Below are positions 21,154-30,429 of a DNA stretch of 64,000 nt, piece by piece. The notes below the pieces were generated by a model. That model made no database searches. It was not told the origin of the DNA and saw nothing but the letters and a program-made list of their open reading frames with translations. Both the position numbers and the translations under genes were made by a program. The stretch is from the NCBI GenBank assembly GCA_028290285.1, contig JAQGKD010000072.1:30929-94928 (forward strand), written 5' to 3'. Within the stretch, counting starts at the first letter, position 1, and each line of letters starts with the position of its first letter. This DNA is from Hyphomicrobiales bacterium (GTDB lineage: Bacteria; Pseudomonadota; Alphaproteobacteria; Rhizobiales; Beijerinckiaceae).

Positions 21154-21834
21154 TCAGGCGAAGAAGCGCAACTTTTCCATGAGCGGCATGGCCTCGATGT
21201 CCGCGAGGCTCGGCGTTTCGGCAGGGTTGGACTCGACCGGCGGCTCCGAAGCGGATGGCGGACCGGCGCGGCGCATGGATTCGAGCCTCTCGCTGAGCCG
21301 TCCGATCTGGCTGTGCACAACATGGGCTGGGGACAGAGGCTCAGTCGAGGTTCCGGCCCCAGCCTCTTCCCGACGCACGAAGAAGGGTTTGGGTTCGATC
21401 ATGCGCTGCTCGATCAACCGCCGTTCCGACGGTTCCGGCTCACCGCCATGTTCGATCCGCAACATCTCCGTGTCGGGAGGGATCGGCAAAGGCCGGGTCC
21501 GCAGATGCGCGGTCACCTCGTCGAGGCGGCGGGCAAGCTCCTGCGCCATGGCGTGAAACTGCGCCACGTCGAACGAAGGCCGATCCTGCGGCACGGCCAC
21601 GGTCGATTCGATCCGGTGCAGTGAAGCGTGCAGCCGATCGGTTTCGGCCGCACGATTTCGGCGTGCGAATTCCGCCAGAAACCAGCGGCCACGAGCCGTT
21701 TCATTGACCGCCGCTTCGATGGTCTCGAAGTCGGCATCCTGAAATGCTTCTGAATCGGGCGTGGAAGACATGAAGGGCACGAGCTCACGAATCGACCGCG
21801 ACCACTGTAGTGCATCGCGCTCCAATTCAAGCAA
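21154..21834 (-). CDS. Hypothetical protein (226 aa)
   Basis: IEAAVNETARGRWFLAEFARRNRAAETDRL motif; conserved-looking; no function recognised. Confidence 0.65.
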   Translation of the reverse strand: MLELERDALQWSRSIRELVPFMSSTPDSEAFQDADFETIEAAVNETARGRWFLAEFARRNRAAETDRLHASLHRIESTVAVPQDRPSFDVAQFHAMAQELARRLDEVTAHLRTRPLPIPPDTEMLRIEHGGEPEPSERRLIEQRMIEPKPFFVRREEAGAGTSTEPLSPAHVVHSQIGRLSERLESMRRAGPPSASEPPVESNPAETPSLADIEAMPLMEKLRFFA

Positions 21835-21861
21835 TCGTATCTGGCTATGCTTGCGCGAGGC

Positions 21862-22800
21862 TCAGTTCTTCTTGGGCGGTCGTGCCGGCCCATCGCGCGG
21901 CGGCAGGCTCTTGAGGTATTCCGCCATGGCGTCACGGTCGGACTTCGCCAGCGCCCCGGTGTTGCGCACGACATCGGCCATCGACGAGCCGACTGAGTCA
22001 TAGTCAGGCGTGAAGCCCGTCGAGAGAAGCTCGGAAATATCGCCCTTCGACCACGACGCCAGCCCCTTGGCCGACGGCGTGATGTTGGGCACCCAGCCGT
22101 GCCCTTCGAGATCGGGACCGCCCGCGAACCGCTCACTTGCCACGATGCCGCCGATGGGATTGCGCGACGAATGGCATTCCGCGCAATGGCCGAGCGCCTC
22201 CACCAGATATTTTCCGCGGTTCCATTCGGGGCTGCGCGCCGCGTCATTCTTGACCGGCGTCGTGTCGAGGAAGAACTGCTTCCACAACCCGAGCCCCCTG
22301 CGGATGTTGAAGGGAAAGCTTATGTCATGCGCTCTTGCCTTGCCTTCGACGGGCGCAAGCGTCCGCAGATAAGCCATCAGGTCACGGATGTCCTCGATCT
22401 TCGCATGGGCGTAAGTCGTGTAGGGAAAGGCCGGATAATAATGCGTCCCTTCCGGCGACACCCCACGCAGCATGGCGTTGGCGAGATCGGCCACCGTCCA
22501 CGTCCCGATACCGTCGGTCGGATGGGGGGAAATATTTGGGGCGACGAAGGTTCCGAATGGCGATTTCAGCTCGAGCCCACCGCCGAGCAGCTTGCGGTCT
22601 GTCTGCCCCGGCGTCGCGTGGCACGATGCGCAGCCACCCGCGTTGAACACGATGGCGCCGCGCTCCGCGTCTCCACCCGTCTCGAGAGCTGCACCTCCAT
22701 CCAGGGGCACCGCTCGCACCGGAGACGTGAGCCACCAGAATACGCCGAATCCGGCAAATGCCAGCGCGACAAGGGCAGACAGAGTACGCTTCATGACCAA
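21862..22800 (-). CDS. Diheme cytochrome c
   Basis: Two CXXCH motifs (CASCH, CAECH) and N-terminal signal/anchor. Confidence 0.93.
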   Translation of the reverse strand: MVMKRTLSALVALAFAGFGVFWWLTSPVRAVPLDGGAALETGGDAERGAIVFNAGGCASCHATPGQTDRKLLGGGLELKSPFGTFVAPNISPHPTDGIGTWTVADLANAMLRGVSPEGTHYYPAFPYTTYAHAKIEDIRDLMAYLRTLAPVEGKARAHDISFPFNIRRGLGLWKQFFLDTTPVKNDAARSPEWNRGKYLVEALGHCAECHSSRNPIGGIVASERFAGGPDLEGHGWVPNITPSAKGLASWSKGDISELLSTGFTPDYDSVGSSMADVVRNTGALAKSDRDAMAEYLKSLPPRDGPARPPKKN

Positions 22801-22893
22801 CCCCGACAGGACACTGGACGCCGGGGCGAACGAACCGGCATGAAAAAGGGGCGAGCCGTCACCAGCCGCCCCTCGAAGATGCGGAGCTGAAGA

Positions 22894-23331
22894 TCAGCTC
22901 TTCTTCGCGCGATAGCCCTCGTGGCAGCTGCCGCAGTTCTTGCCAATGGCCGGGAAGTTCGCCTTGAAGCTCGCCTCGTCGGTGATCGAAGCCTGAGCTG
23001 CGACGGCCTCCTTCTCGAACTTCTCCCACTTGCCGTTGAAGTCGGCCTTGTCGGACCAGACCTTGGGCAAAGCGGCCGTGTCGTGGCCTGTCTTGCTGGT
23101 CTCGGGGAACAGCCCCGGAGCCTTCTTGCCGACGTCGGCGAAGGTCTTCAGCGAAGCCTGCACCTTACCCAGATCGAAAGGCGTCTCGCCCTTCATCATG
23201 GCGCCGGGCGCCTTCGAGGCCTCGGAGAGACTCTTCATGAGCTGTTGCCGCTCAACGATCGGATCGTTGTCAGCAAGCACATTGGTAACCCCGGCGCACA
23301 AGGCAGCGGCAATCAGCAGACGTCGAATCAT
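22894..23331 (-). CDS. Cytochrome c'/c556-like protein
   Basis: Signal peptide and C-terminal CGSCHEGYRAKKS typical of class II cytochromes c. Confidence 0.92.
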   Translation of the reverse strand: MIRRLLIAAALCAGVTNVLADNDPIVERQQLMKSLSEASKAPGAMMKGETPFDLGKVQASLKTFADVGKKAPGLFPETSKTGHDTAALPKVWSDKADFNGKWEKFEKEAVAAQASITDEASFKANFPAIGKNCGSCHEGYRAKKS

Positions 23332-23435
23332 TCGTAGATCTCCATGAACGGCCCAGAGCCGTGCAAGATGCGTAACCCATCTCGCCGCGCGAAACCGCTC
23401 TCGGCAAGGGGAAGGCTCCTCAAAATAGCGTGAAC

Positions 23436-23759
23436 TCAGCGTTCGACGGGCTCGCCCGCGTGCATCCAGGCGAGCAGGCTGCCCTGAAAATGCGTATGAA
23501 CGTCGGCGCGGCCTGCCGCTTGCGCCTGCTGGAGGCCCAGCAGCGTCCGGCGGCCGGACTGACAGGAGAGCACGACGAGCTTGTCGCGCGGCAGGGCGTC
23601 GGGCGCGAACGTCGAGAGGGGCATGCTGATCGCGCCAGGTATATGGCCGGCGGCATATTCATGCGGCTCGCGCACGTCCACGAGACAGATCGAGGCGTCA
23701 GCCAGACCTTTCTTGACCTCATCGAGGCTCACGACGTCCGCGCGGATCTGGTCGGTCAT
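23436..23759 (-). CDS. Rhodanese-like domain protein
   Basis: ICLVDVREPHEYAAGHIPGAISMPL, active-site CQSGRR. Confidence 0.92.
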   Translation of the reverse strand: MTDQIRADVVSLDEVKKGLADASICLVDVREPHEYAAGHIPGAISMPLSTFAPDALPRDKLVVLSCQSGRRTLLGLQQAQAAGRADVHTHFQGSLLAWMHAGEPVER

Positions 23760-23815
23760 TCTTATCTCCTTCGCAAGGAATTCCACTTGTCCGGGGTTTA
23801 CACCCAAACGCGGTC

Positions 23816-24367
23816 TCAGGGCGAGACCAGCAGGGCGACATTGAAGGCAAGGGCGCCGAGCAGAAGCAGCGCGAAGGGATGCACCTTCGGACGCCAGGTC
23901 AGGCACCCGGCGACCACGATCGCCGTGCCCCAGGCGAGCGGACCCGCCCCGGCCATGCGGAAGATCGCCAGCACGCCTGCGAACATCAGCCCCGTTCCGA
24001 TGGGCGCGAGGCCGGTCTCGAGCGCCTTGTGCCAGTCACGCCCGCGATAGCGGTTCCAGACGTTGGACACGCCAAGGCACAGGATCGAGGAAGGCACGAA
24101 CAGCGCAAAGGTAGCGACCAGCGCCCCGCCCCAGCCGGCAACCTTCCAGCCGATCAGGGTGACCAGCATCGAGCCCGGCCCCGGCGCGACGCGGGCAATG
24201 GCGAAAATCTCGATGAACTCGCGTGCGCTCATCCAGTGACGGACATCGACCGACTCGTATTGGATCGGTGCGAAAATGCTCGGGCCGCCGCCGATGGCGA
24301 CCAGCGAGAACGGTACGAAGACAGCCATCAATGCGAGATAGGCGGTGAGTGTCGAATCCTCACGCAT
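23816..24367 (-). CDS. Chromate transporter, short-chain CHR subunit
   Basis: FVPFSLVAIGGGPSIFAPIQ...FAIARVAPGPGSMLVTLIGWKVAGWGGA. Confidence 0.88.
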   Translation of the reverse strand: MREDSTLTAYLALMAVFVPFSLVAIGGGPSIFAPIQYESVDVRHWMSAREFIEIFAIARVAPGPGSMLVTLIGWKVAGWGGALVATFALFVPSSILCLGVSNVWNRYRGRDWHKALETGLAPIGTGLMFAGVLAIFRMAGAGPLAWGTAIVVAGCLTWRPKVHPFALLLLGALAFNVALLVSP

Positions 24368-24932
24368 CGGAGCCCTTTCTCGGCCAGACGGCCGCGACGC
24401 TGAGGGGGCCTACGATGAGCACGACCGGCACGAGCGGATATTGGAAAACGCCGACGGCGAGGAATGTCGCGATCATGGCCACCGTCGGAGCGAACCGCCG
24501 CACGACGCGCTGGCCACCCACGATGCCGATCCGCATGTTGAGGCCCACCGCCGCCGCCGCCACGCCGTCCACCGAGGCTTGCAGGATCGGATATTGCGCC
24601 ATGCTGTGATAGGCCATGGCCACCAGGATGCAGAGCACTGTCGGCGCCGCGAGCAGCGAGAACAGCGCCACCGCCGCGCCCCAGACACCGCGAATGCGAT
24701 AACCCACATAGACGCAGAGATTGGTGACATTGGCGCCCGGAAGCACCTGCGCCAGCGCGATCCCGGAGAGGAAATCATCCTCTTCCATCCAGTGATGCTG
24801 GTGCACGATCTGCCGATGGATCCAGCCGGTGAGGCCGCCGCCGAAACTGAAGAACCCCGTCCAGAAAAACACGCGCGTGAGAGTGAGAAGCGGGACCGGC
24901 GCAGGCTTTTCAAGCACGGTTACTTCGGGCAT
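24360..24932 (-). CDS. Chromate transporter, short-chain CHR subunit
   Basis: FFWTGFFSFGGGLTGWIHRQIV...GIALAQVLPGANVTNLCVYVGYRIRG; overlaps the downstream CHR gene by 8 nt. Confidence 0.88.
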   Translation of the reverse strand: MPEVTVLEKPAPVPLLTLTRVFFWTGFFSFGGGLTGWIHRQIVHQHHWMEEDDFLSGIALAQVLPGANVTNLCVYVGYRIRGVWGAAVALFSLLAAPTVLCILVAMAYHSMAQYPILQASVDGVAAAAVGLNMRIGIVGGQRVVRRFAPTVAMIATFLAVGVFQYPLVPVVLIVGPLSVAAVWPRKGSDA

Positions 24933-25016
24933 CGACTCATCCGAAAGGAGCAAGGGGACGGCGCACAATTGGCCCGCTGGCACCGCTTGTCCATCTTTTG
25001 ATGTAAAGGGCTCCGC

Positions 25017-26258
25017 TCACGCCCCCTGGCCGAAGCCCTCGATGAAATGGGTGAGAATGCGCGAGGCCAGTTCGATGTCCTGTGGGCTGGCATATTCGTC
25101 ATTGTTGTGACTGACCCCGCCTGCGCAGCGCACGAACAGCATGGCGACGGGCCAGCGCCCGCGAAAGGCCAGAGCGTCATGTCCCGCGCCCGAGGGCAGA
25201 TGGAAAGGCGCCGCGCCGAAATGCGCCACGGACGCCGAGAGCCGCGCCTGCAATGCCGGGTCGCAGGGCGTGGCGGGCGCTTCATAGGTGACGCGCAAGG
25301 TGGTCTCGACCGAACGGCTCTTCGCGATGCCCTTCATGATGCCTTCCAGATCCGCACGCGCGGCGTTGCGGGCGGAATCGACGGGGCTCCGTAAATCCAG
25401 CGTGAAGCGCACCTCGCCCGGCACGACATTCACCGCACCCTTGGGAATGGAAATTGTGCCAACCGTCGCCACGAGATCGGCTTCGCTGCGCGCCCGCGCC
25501 TCGATGGCCAGGATCATCTCGGCCGCCGCCGAAAGGGGATCGTGCCGCATATGCATCGGCAGCGTACCCGCATGACCGGCCACGCCGCGAACCTGGACTT
25601 CAGCGCGTGTCGCGCCGTTGATCGCAGTCACCACCCCAACCGGCAGCTCGCGGTCTTCGAGCACCGGCCCCTGCTCGATATGCGCTTCGATGTAGCCAAG
25701 AACATGCGCGGGATCGCGCGCCTCCTCGGCGACATCGCCGCGCGGCGCCCCGAAATCGGCCAGCGCCTGCGCGCGCGTAACGCCATCGGCATCGACATCG
25801 GCGAGCGAGGAGGGATTGAACACGCCCGCCACGGCGCGCGAGCCGGTCAGCGTCGTGCGGAAACGCAGGCCCTCCTCGTCGCCGAAGGCGATCACCTCGA
25901 CCGCATGGGACAATACGCAGCCGCGCCGCGCGAGATCCGCCACGGCGGCGATGCCCATGACCACGCCGAGATTGCCGTCGAAACGCCCGGCATTTCGCAC
26001 CGTGTCGATATGCGAGCCCACGAGCAGCGCAGGCGCGTCGCGCGTCGCGCCCTCGTAGCGCCCGACGACATTCCCGATGCGGTCAATGCGAACGCTCATG
26101 CCCGCTTCGCGCATCCAGGCAGACACCAGCTTCGCCGCCTCACGATGGGCGGGCGTCAGCGTCAGGCGCGTCAGAACGCCCGGTTCGGATGTCGCATGCG
26201 CGAGTTCATCGAGCCGGCCCATGAGAACCGAGCCGCTGAGGGGATCGTGATCGCTCAT
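25017..26258 (-). CDS. M20-type Zn-dependent hydrolase (hydantoinase/carbamoylase family, allantoate amidohydrolase-like)
   Basis: LLVGSHIDTVRNAGRFDGNLGVVMGIA, AHIEQGPVLE, PSGAGHDALAF. Confidence 0.92.
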   Translation of the reverse strand: MSDHDPLSGSVLMGRLDELAHATSEPGVLTRLTLTPAHREAAKLVSAWMREAGMSVRIDRIGNVVGRYEGATRDAPALLVGSHIDTVRNAGRFDGNLGVVMGIAAVADLARRGCVLSHAVEVIAFGDEEGLRFRTTLTGSRAVAGVFNPSSLADVDADGVTRAQALADFGAPRGDVAEEARDPAHVLGYIEAHIEQGPVLEDRELPVGVVTAINGATRAEVQVRGVAGHAGTLPMHMRHDPLSAAAEMILAIEARARSEADLVATVGTISIPKGAVNVVPGEVRFTLDLRSPVDSARNAARADLEGIMKGIAKSRSVETTLRVTYEAPATPCDPALQARLSASVAHFGAAPFHLPSGAGHDALAFRGRWPVAMLFVRCAGGVSHNNDEYASPQDIELASRILTHFIEGFGQGA

Positions 26259-27178
26259 CGAATGGGCTCCCCTGCGGGATGTACCGCGTGCCAGTGACGG
26301 GCCACATCGAGCCGGGTCGCCACCCACGCGTCCTCGTGGCCCTGCACATAATCCAGAAAACGTGCAATCGCAGCCGTGCGACCCGGCCGTCCCGCGAGAC
26401 GGCAATGCAGCCCGACCGACATCATCTTGGGCGCCCCTGCCCGCCCCTCGGCGAGCAGCACGTCGAAACTGTCCTTGAGGTAGGTGAAAAACTGATCGCC
26501 CGAGTTGAACCCCTGCGGGGTCGCAAAACGCATGTCGTTGGCGTCAAGCGTATAGGGAATGATGAGATGCGGGCCCTTGGGGCCGCTCACCCAGTAGGGC
26601 AGATCGTCGGCATAGGAGTCCGACGAATAGAGGAAGCCCCCTTCCTCCATCACGACTTCAGCCGAATGCATCGAGGCCCGGCCCGTGTACCAGCCGAGCG
26701 GCCGTTCGCCGGTCACATCCGTATGGATACGAATAGCCTCGACAAGATGCGCGCGTTCGTCCTCGATCGCGTAATCCTTGTACTCGATCCACTTGAGTCC
26801 GTGGCTGGCGATCTCCCAGCCCGCCTCGCGCATGGCCCCGACCTGCTCGGGCGAGCGTTGAAGCGCGGTCGCTACGCCATAGACGGTGACAGGCACGCCG
26901 CGCCCCGTGAACAGCCGCCACAGCCGCCAGAATCCGGCGCGCGCGCCATATTCATAGATGGATTCCATGTTCCAGTGACGCTGCCCCGGCCAGGGCTGTG
27001 CGCCCACGATCTCCGACAGAAAGGCTTCGGAGGCGGCATCGCCATGAATAATCGCGTTCTCGCCGCCCTCTTCATAATTAACGACGAACTGCACGCAGAT
27101 CTTGGCGCCGCCCGGCCAGCGCGCATCGGGCGGGTTGCGGCCGTAGCCGAGCATGTCGCGGGGGTAATTTTCAGCCAT
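26255..27178 (-). CDS. Polysaccharide deacetylase family protein (PuuE-type allantoinase-like)
   Basis: NYEEGGENAIIHGD...GARAGFWRLWRLFTGRGVPVTVYGVATALQRSPE; overlaps the amidohydrolase by 4 nt. Confidence 0.88.
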   Translation of the reverse strand: MAENYPRDMLGYGRNPPDARWPGGAKICVQFVVNYEEGGENAIIHGDAASEAFLSEIVGAQPWPGQRHWNMESIYEYGARAGFWRLWRLFTGRGVPVTVYGVATALQRSPEQVGAMREAGWEIASHGLKWIEYKDYAIEDERAHLVEAIRIHTDVTGERPLGWYTGRASMHSAEVVMEEGGFLYSSDSYADDLPYWVSGPKGPHLIIPYTLDANDMRFATPQGFNSGDQFFTYLKDSFDVLLAEGRAGAPKMMSVGLHCRLAGRPGRTAAIARFLDYVQGHEDAWVATRLDVARHWHAVHPAGEPIR

Positions 27179-27286
27179 CAAATCCACCGGTTCGAAAGTT
27201 ACGGCAAAATACTCCCGCACGCCTCCACGGTCCAACAGCAAAGTCGCAGAGTTGTACGACGGCGCCAGCCGGGCCACACTGCACAG

Positions 27287-28180
27287 ATGCTGAACCTCGA
27301 CACTCTCGACCTCAAGCGCTTGCGCGCTTTCCAACTCGTCGCCCGCAACGGCAGCCTGCGCGTCGCCGCCAACCGCCTCAAGCAATCGATCCCCGCCATT
27401 TCAGGCAAGATCCGCAAACTCGAGCAGGAACTCGGCTTCGACCTGTTCGAGCGCCTGCCCAACCGCCTCGTCCTGACGCTTTCGGGCGAACGCTTCCTGC
27501 GCGAAGTCGAGGGCATATTCGAACGCGCCGAGCAGGCCCTGAGCACGCTGGAGGCACGCTCGCCGGAGCAGCGCCTCTCCATTTCGGTGGGCAGCGACCA
27601 CGCGTGGTATTTCGCCCCGAAGATTCGCGACTTCCTGGCCCGCTACCCGGCGGTGACGCTGGGTTTTCGCGTCTACAAATCAGCCGAGGCGCTGGAGGCG
27701 CTCGATCGCGGACAGGTCGAGATCAGCTTCGGCATTTTTCCGGATCTGCCGCGTACGCTGGAACGCCGTGCCATCGTCGCGACCACACTCTCCCTGGCCT
27801 ACAATCCGCAGGAATTCGGAGGCCGCCGCAAAGCGCCATCGCTGGCCGATCTCGCCCGCCACCGCCTGATCGTGCCCCCGCCATCCACCGTGACGCGCCG
27901 CCTGATCGAGACGCACCTGCGCCCGAGCATCGAACGCGCGGCATCGCTCATCGAAGTGCCGACCTGCGAGACAGCCGCCACCTTCGTCGAAATGGGCGTC
28001 GGCCCCGCCATCGTCCACACCCTTTGCATCGAGCGCATGCTGTCGCGCCACGTGCAGGCCGTCGACCTCGGGCCACGCTCCGGCACGCTCGCTTTCTCCG
28101 CTGTCTTCCGCAAGGGCGCACTGCGCGCACCACTCGCGCAGGCGCTGATCGACCAGATCACGGAGAGCGAGGCAGGTTAA
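27287..28180 (+). CDS. LysR family transcriptional regulator
   Basis: LRAFQLVARNGSLRVAANRLKQSIPAISGKIRKLEQELGFDLFERLPNRLVLT. Confidence 0.93.
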   Translation: MLNLDTLDLKRLRAFQLVARNGSLRVAANRLKQSIPAISGKIRKLEQELGFDLFERLPNRLVLTLSGERFLREVEGIFERAEQALSTLEARSPEQRLSISVGSDHAWYFAPKIRDFLARYPAVTLGFRVYKSAEALEALDRGQVEISFGIFPDLPRTLERRAIVATTLSLAYNPQEFGGRRKAPSLADLARHRLIVPPPSTVTRRLIETHLRPSIERAASLIEVPTCETAATFVEMGVGPAIVHTLCIERMLSRHVQAVDLGPRSGTLAFSAVFRKGALRAPLAQALIDQITESEAG

Positions 28181-28367
28181 GCGCAGGTTTACCTGCCCTA
28201 CACGAACACCGAAGTTTACTCGGGGGCTCGGCACCCCTAGTCTCACGCTCAAAGTCGGAGAGGAAACACCAAGGACGGGCGCAAAAAGCGCCTGCGCGGC
28301 AGAGCCCCAAGGGGTCACAGCCTCGCCGTGTCCTGCCTCTCCATGTCGCAAAGGGCGGGGACGCGGA

Positions 28368-30428
28368 ATGGGCCAATATCGCGTGACAGTAGACACCGGA
28401 GGAACATTCTCCGATTTCGTCTATGTGAACGAAGAGACCGACGAGGTGACGATCGCCAAGATCCCCTCGACGCCGGACGATCCGTCCCGCGCCATTCTCG
28501 CGGGCGTTCAAGTGCTGCTCGACAAGGGCGTGCGTCCCTCCGAAATCACTTATTTCTGCCACGGCACCACCGTGGGCACCAACGCCCTGCTCGAAGGCAA
28601 GGGCGTGCGCACCGCGCTGCTCGTGACCAAGGGTTTTCGCGGCATCTATGAAGTGCAGGAGCAATCGCGCCCGCACGGGCCCGTCATCTTCGACATCATG
28701 TACGACCGCCCGACCCTGCTGGTGCCCGCCAGCCTGACGGCGGAAGTGCCCGAGCGAGTCTCCTTCAAGGGCGAAGTGCTGGAAGCGCTGGACGAGGCCG
28801 CGCTGCGCGAGGCGTTGCAACCTCTCAAGCACCGCGAAATCAAATCCGTCGCGGTCTGCCTTCTCTTCTCCTTCCTGCATCCACAGCACGAACGGCGCGT
28901 CGGCGAGATCGTCGGCGAGGAACTGCCGGGCGTCGGCATCTCGCTATCCTCCGAGATCGTGCCGCAGATCCGCGAATATTACCGTCTCTCGACGACGGTG
29001 ATTAACGCCTACCTCCAGCCGATCCTGGCGCATTACATCGCCAATCTCGAAAAGCGCCTCTCGCAGGCCGGTGTCGAGACGAAACAGAAATACATCATGC
29101 AGTCGAACGGCGGCATGTCGACCTTCGCGGCCACCGCGAAGAAGGCCGTCGCCACCGTTCTCTCGGGACCGGCGGGCGGCATCACCGCTTCCGTTCAGGC
29201 CTGCCGCACAACGGGATCTGAAAACCTCATCACCTTCGACATGGGCGGTACGTCCTGCGACGTCGCGCTCATAAAGGACGGCGAGCCCTCTGTTTCCCAT
29301 CGCGGCAAGATCGACGGACGCGATATCGCGCTGCCCATGATCGACATCAACACGGTGAGCGCGGGCGGCGGCACTCTGGCGCGCGTCGATCGCTTCGGCA
29401 CGCTGGAAGTCGGCCCGGAAAGCGCGGGCGCGGTGCCCGGCCCCGCCTGCTACGGGCGCGGCGGCACGCAGCCCACCATCACCGACTGCAATCTTGCGCT
29501 CGGCTATCTCGGCGAAGACAACTTTCTCGGCGGCAAGATGCGCCTCGACAAGCAGGCCGCGATGCGTGCCGTCGAGAGCGTGGCAAAGCCCTTAGAAATG
29601 GACCCGCTCGATGCCGCAGAAGGCATTGTGCGCATCATCAACGTGAAGATGCAGGAGGCCGTGAAGGCCATCTCCACCATGCGCGGCCACGACCTGCGCG
29701 ACTTCATGCTGCTCGCCTTCGGCGGCGCAGGGCCGCTGCACGCGGGCCGCATCGCCGCCGAACTCGGCATGGCCGGCGTCATCGTACCCCTGTTCCCCGG
29801 CGTCTATTCCGCCATGGGCCTCGTCATGTCGGACGTGAAGCACGACTATGTGCGCTCGCGCCTGAGCAATCTCGCTCGCATCGACGAAAAGATGATCGAC
29901 GCGCAGTTTCTCGACCTCGTCCAGAACGCCCGCACCGAACTGACTGCCGAAGGCTTCGGCGACGCCAGCATCGAGATCGAGCGGTCGCTCGACATGCGTT
30001 ATGCAGGCCAAGGCTACGAGATCACGATGCCCCTGCCCGCCACGCTCGGGGAAGGCGCGCTCGCGCAATTGCGCGGCGCTTTCGATGAAGCCCATCGCCA
30101 GATGTTCGGGCACACGGCCCCCAACGAGCCGGTTGAAATCGTGTCCTACCGCCTGCGCGGCATCGGCCGGGTGTCGCCGGTCAAGCTGCCGAGTTTCGAG
30201 CCGGCAGGCATGAAGGTCGAGGACGCCATCCGCGAGCGGCGCGCCATGCGCTTCGATGGCGCCACTGTGGAATGCCCCGTCTACCAGCGCGAAAAGCTCG
30301 ATGTCGGCGTTACCTTCAAGGGCCCCGCCGTCGTCGATCAGCTCGATTGCACAACCGTCGTCTTCCCCGGCCAGACCGTTCGCGTCGATTCCCACAAGAA
30401 CATGATCATCACCATGGGAGGCGTCTGA
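28368..30428 (+). CDS. Hydantoinase/oxoprolinase A family protein
   Basis: VDTGGTFSDFVYV, HGTTVGTNALLEGKG, GGTSCDVALI. Confidence 0.94.
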   Translation: MGQYRVTVDTGGTFSDFVYVNEETDEVTIAKIPSTPDDPSRAILAGVQVLLDKGVRPSEITYFCHGTTVGTNALLEGKGVRTALLVTKGFRGIYEVQEQSRPHGPVIFDIMYDRPTLLVPASLTAEVPERVSFKGEVLEALDEAALREALQPLKHREIKSVAVCLLFSFLHPQHERRVGEIVGEELPGVGISLSSEIVPQIREYYRLSTTVINAYLQPILAHYIANLEKRLSQAGVETKQKYIMQSNGGMSTFAATAKKAVATVLSGPAGGITASVQACRTTGSENLITFDMGGTSCDVALIKDGEPSVSHRGKIDGRDIALPMIDINTVSAGGGTLARVDRFGTLEVGPESAGAVPGPACYGRGGTQPTITDCNLALGYLGEDNFLGGKMRLDKQAAMRAVESVAKPLEMDPLDAAEGIVRIINVKMQEAVKAISTMRGHDLRDFMLLAFGGAGPLHAGRIAAELGMAGVIVPLFPGVYSAMGLVMSDVKHDYVRSRLSNLARIDEKMIDAQFLDLVQNARTELTAEGFGDASIEIERSLDMRYAGQGYEITMPLPATLGEGALAQLRGAFDEAHRQMFGHTAPNEPVEIVSYRLRGIGRVSPVKLPSFEPAGMKVEDAIRERRAMRFDGATVECPVYQREKLDVGVTFKGPAVVDQLDCTTVVFPGQTVRVDSHKNMIITMGGV

Positions 30429-30429
30429 C

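Noticed and set aside
23816-24932. Frameshifted single chromate transporter gene
   Set aside because: Two short-chain CHR proteins encoded as an overlapping pair is an established arrangement; both halves have proper starts
26279-27286. N-terminal extension of the LysR ORF (total 633 aa)
   Set aside because: Extension is antisense to the PuuE-like gene; LysR homology begins at ATG 27287
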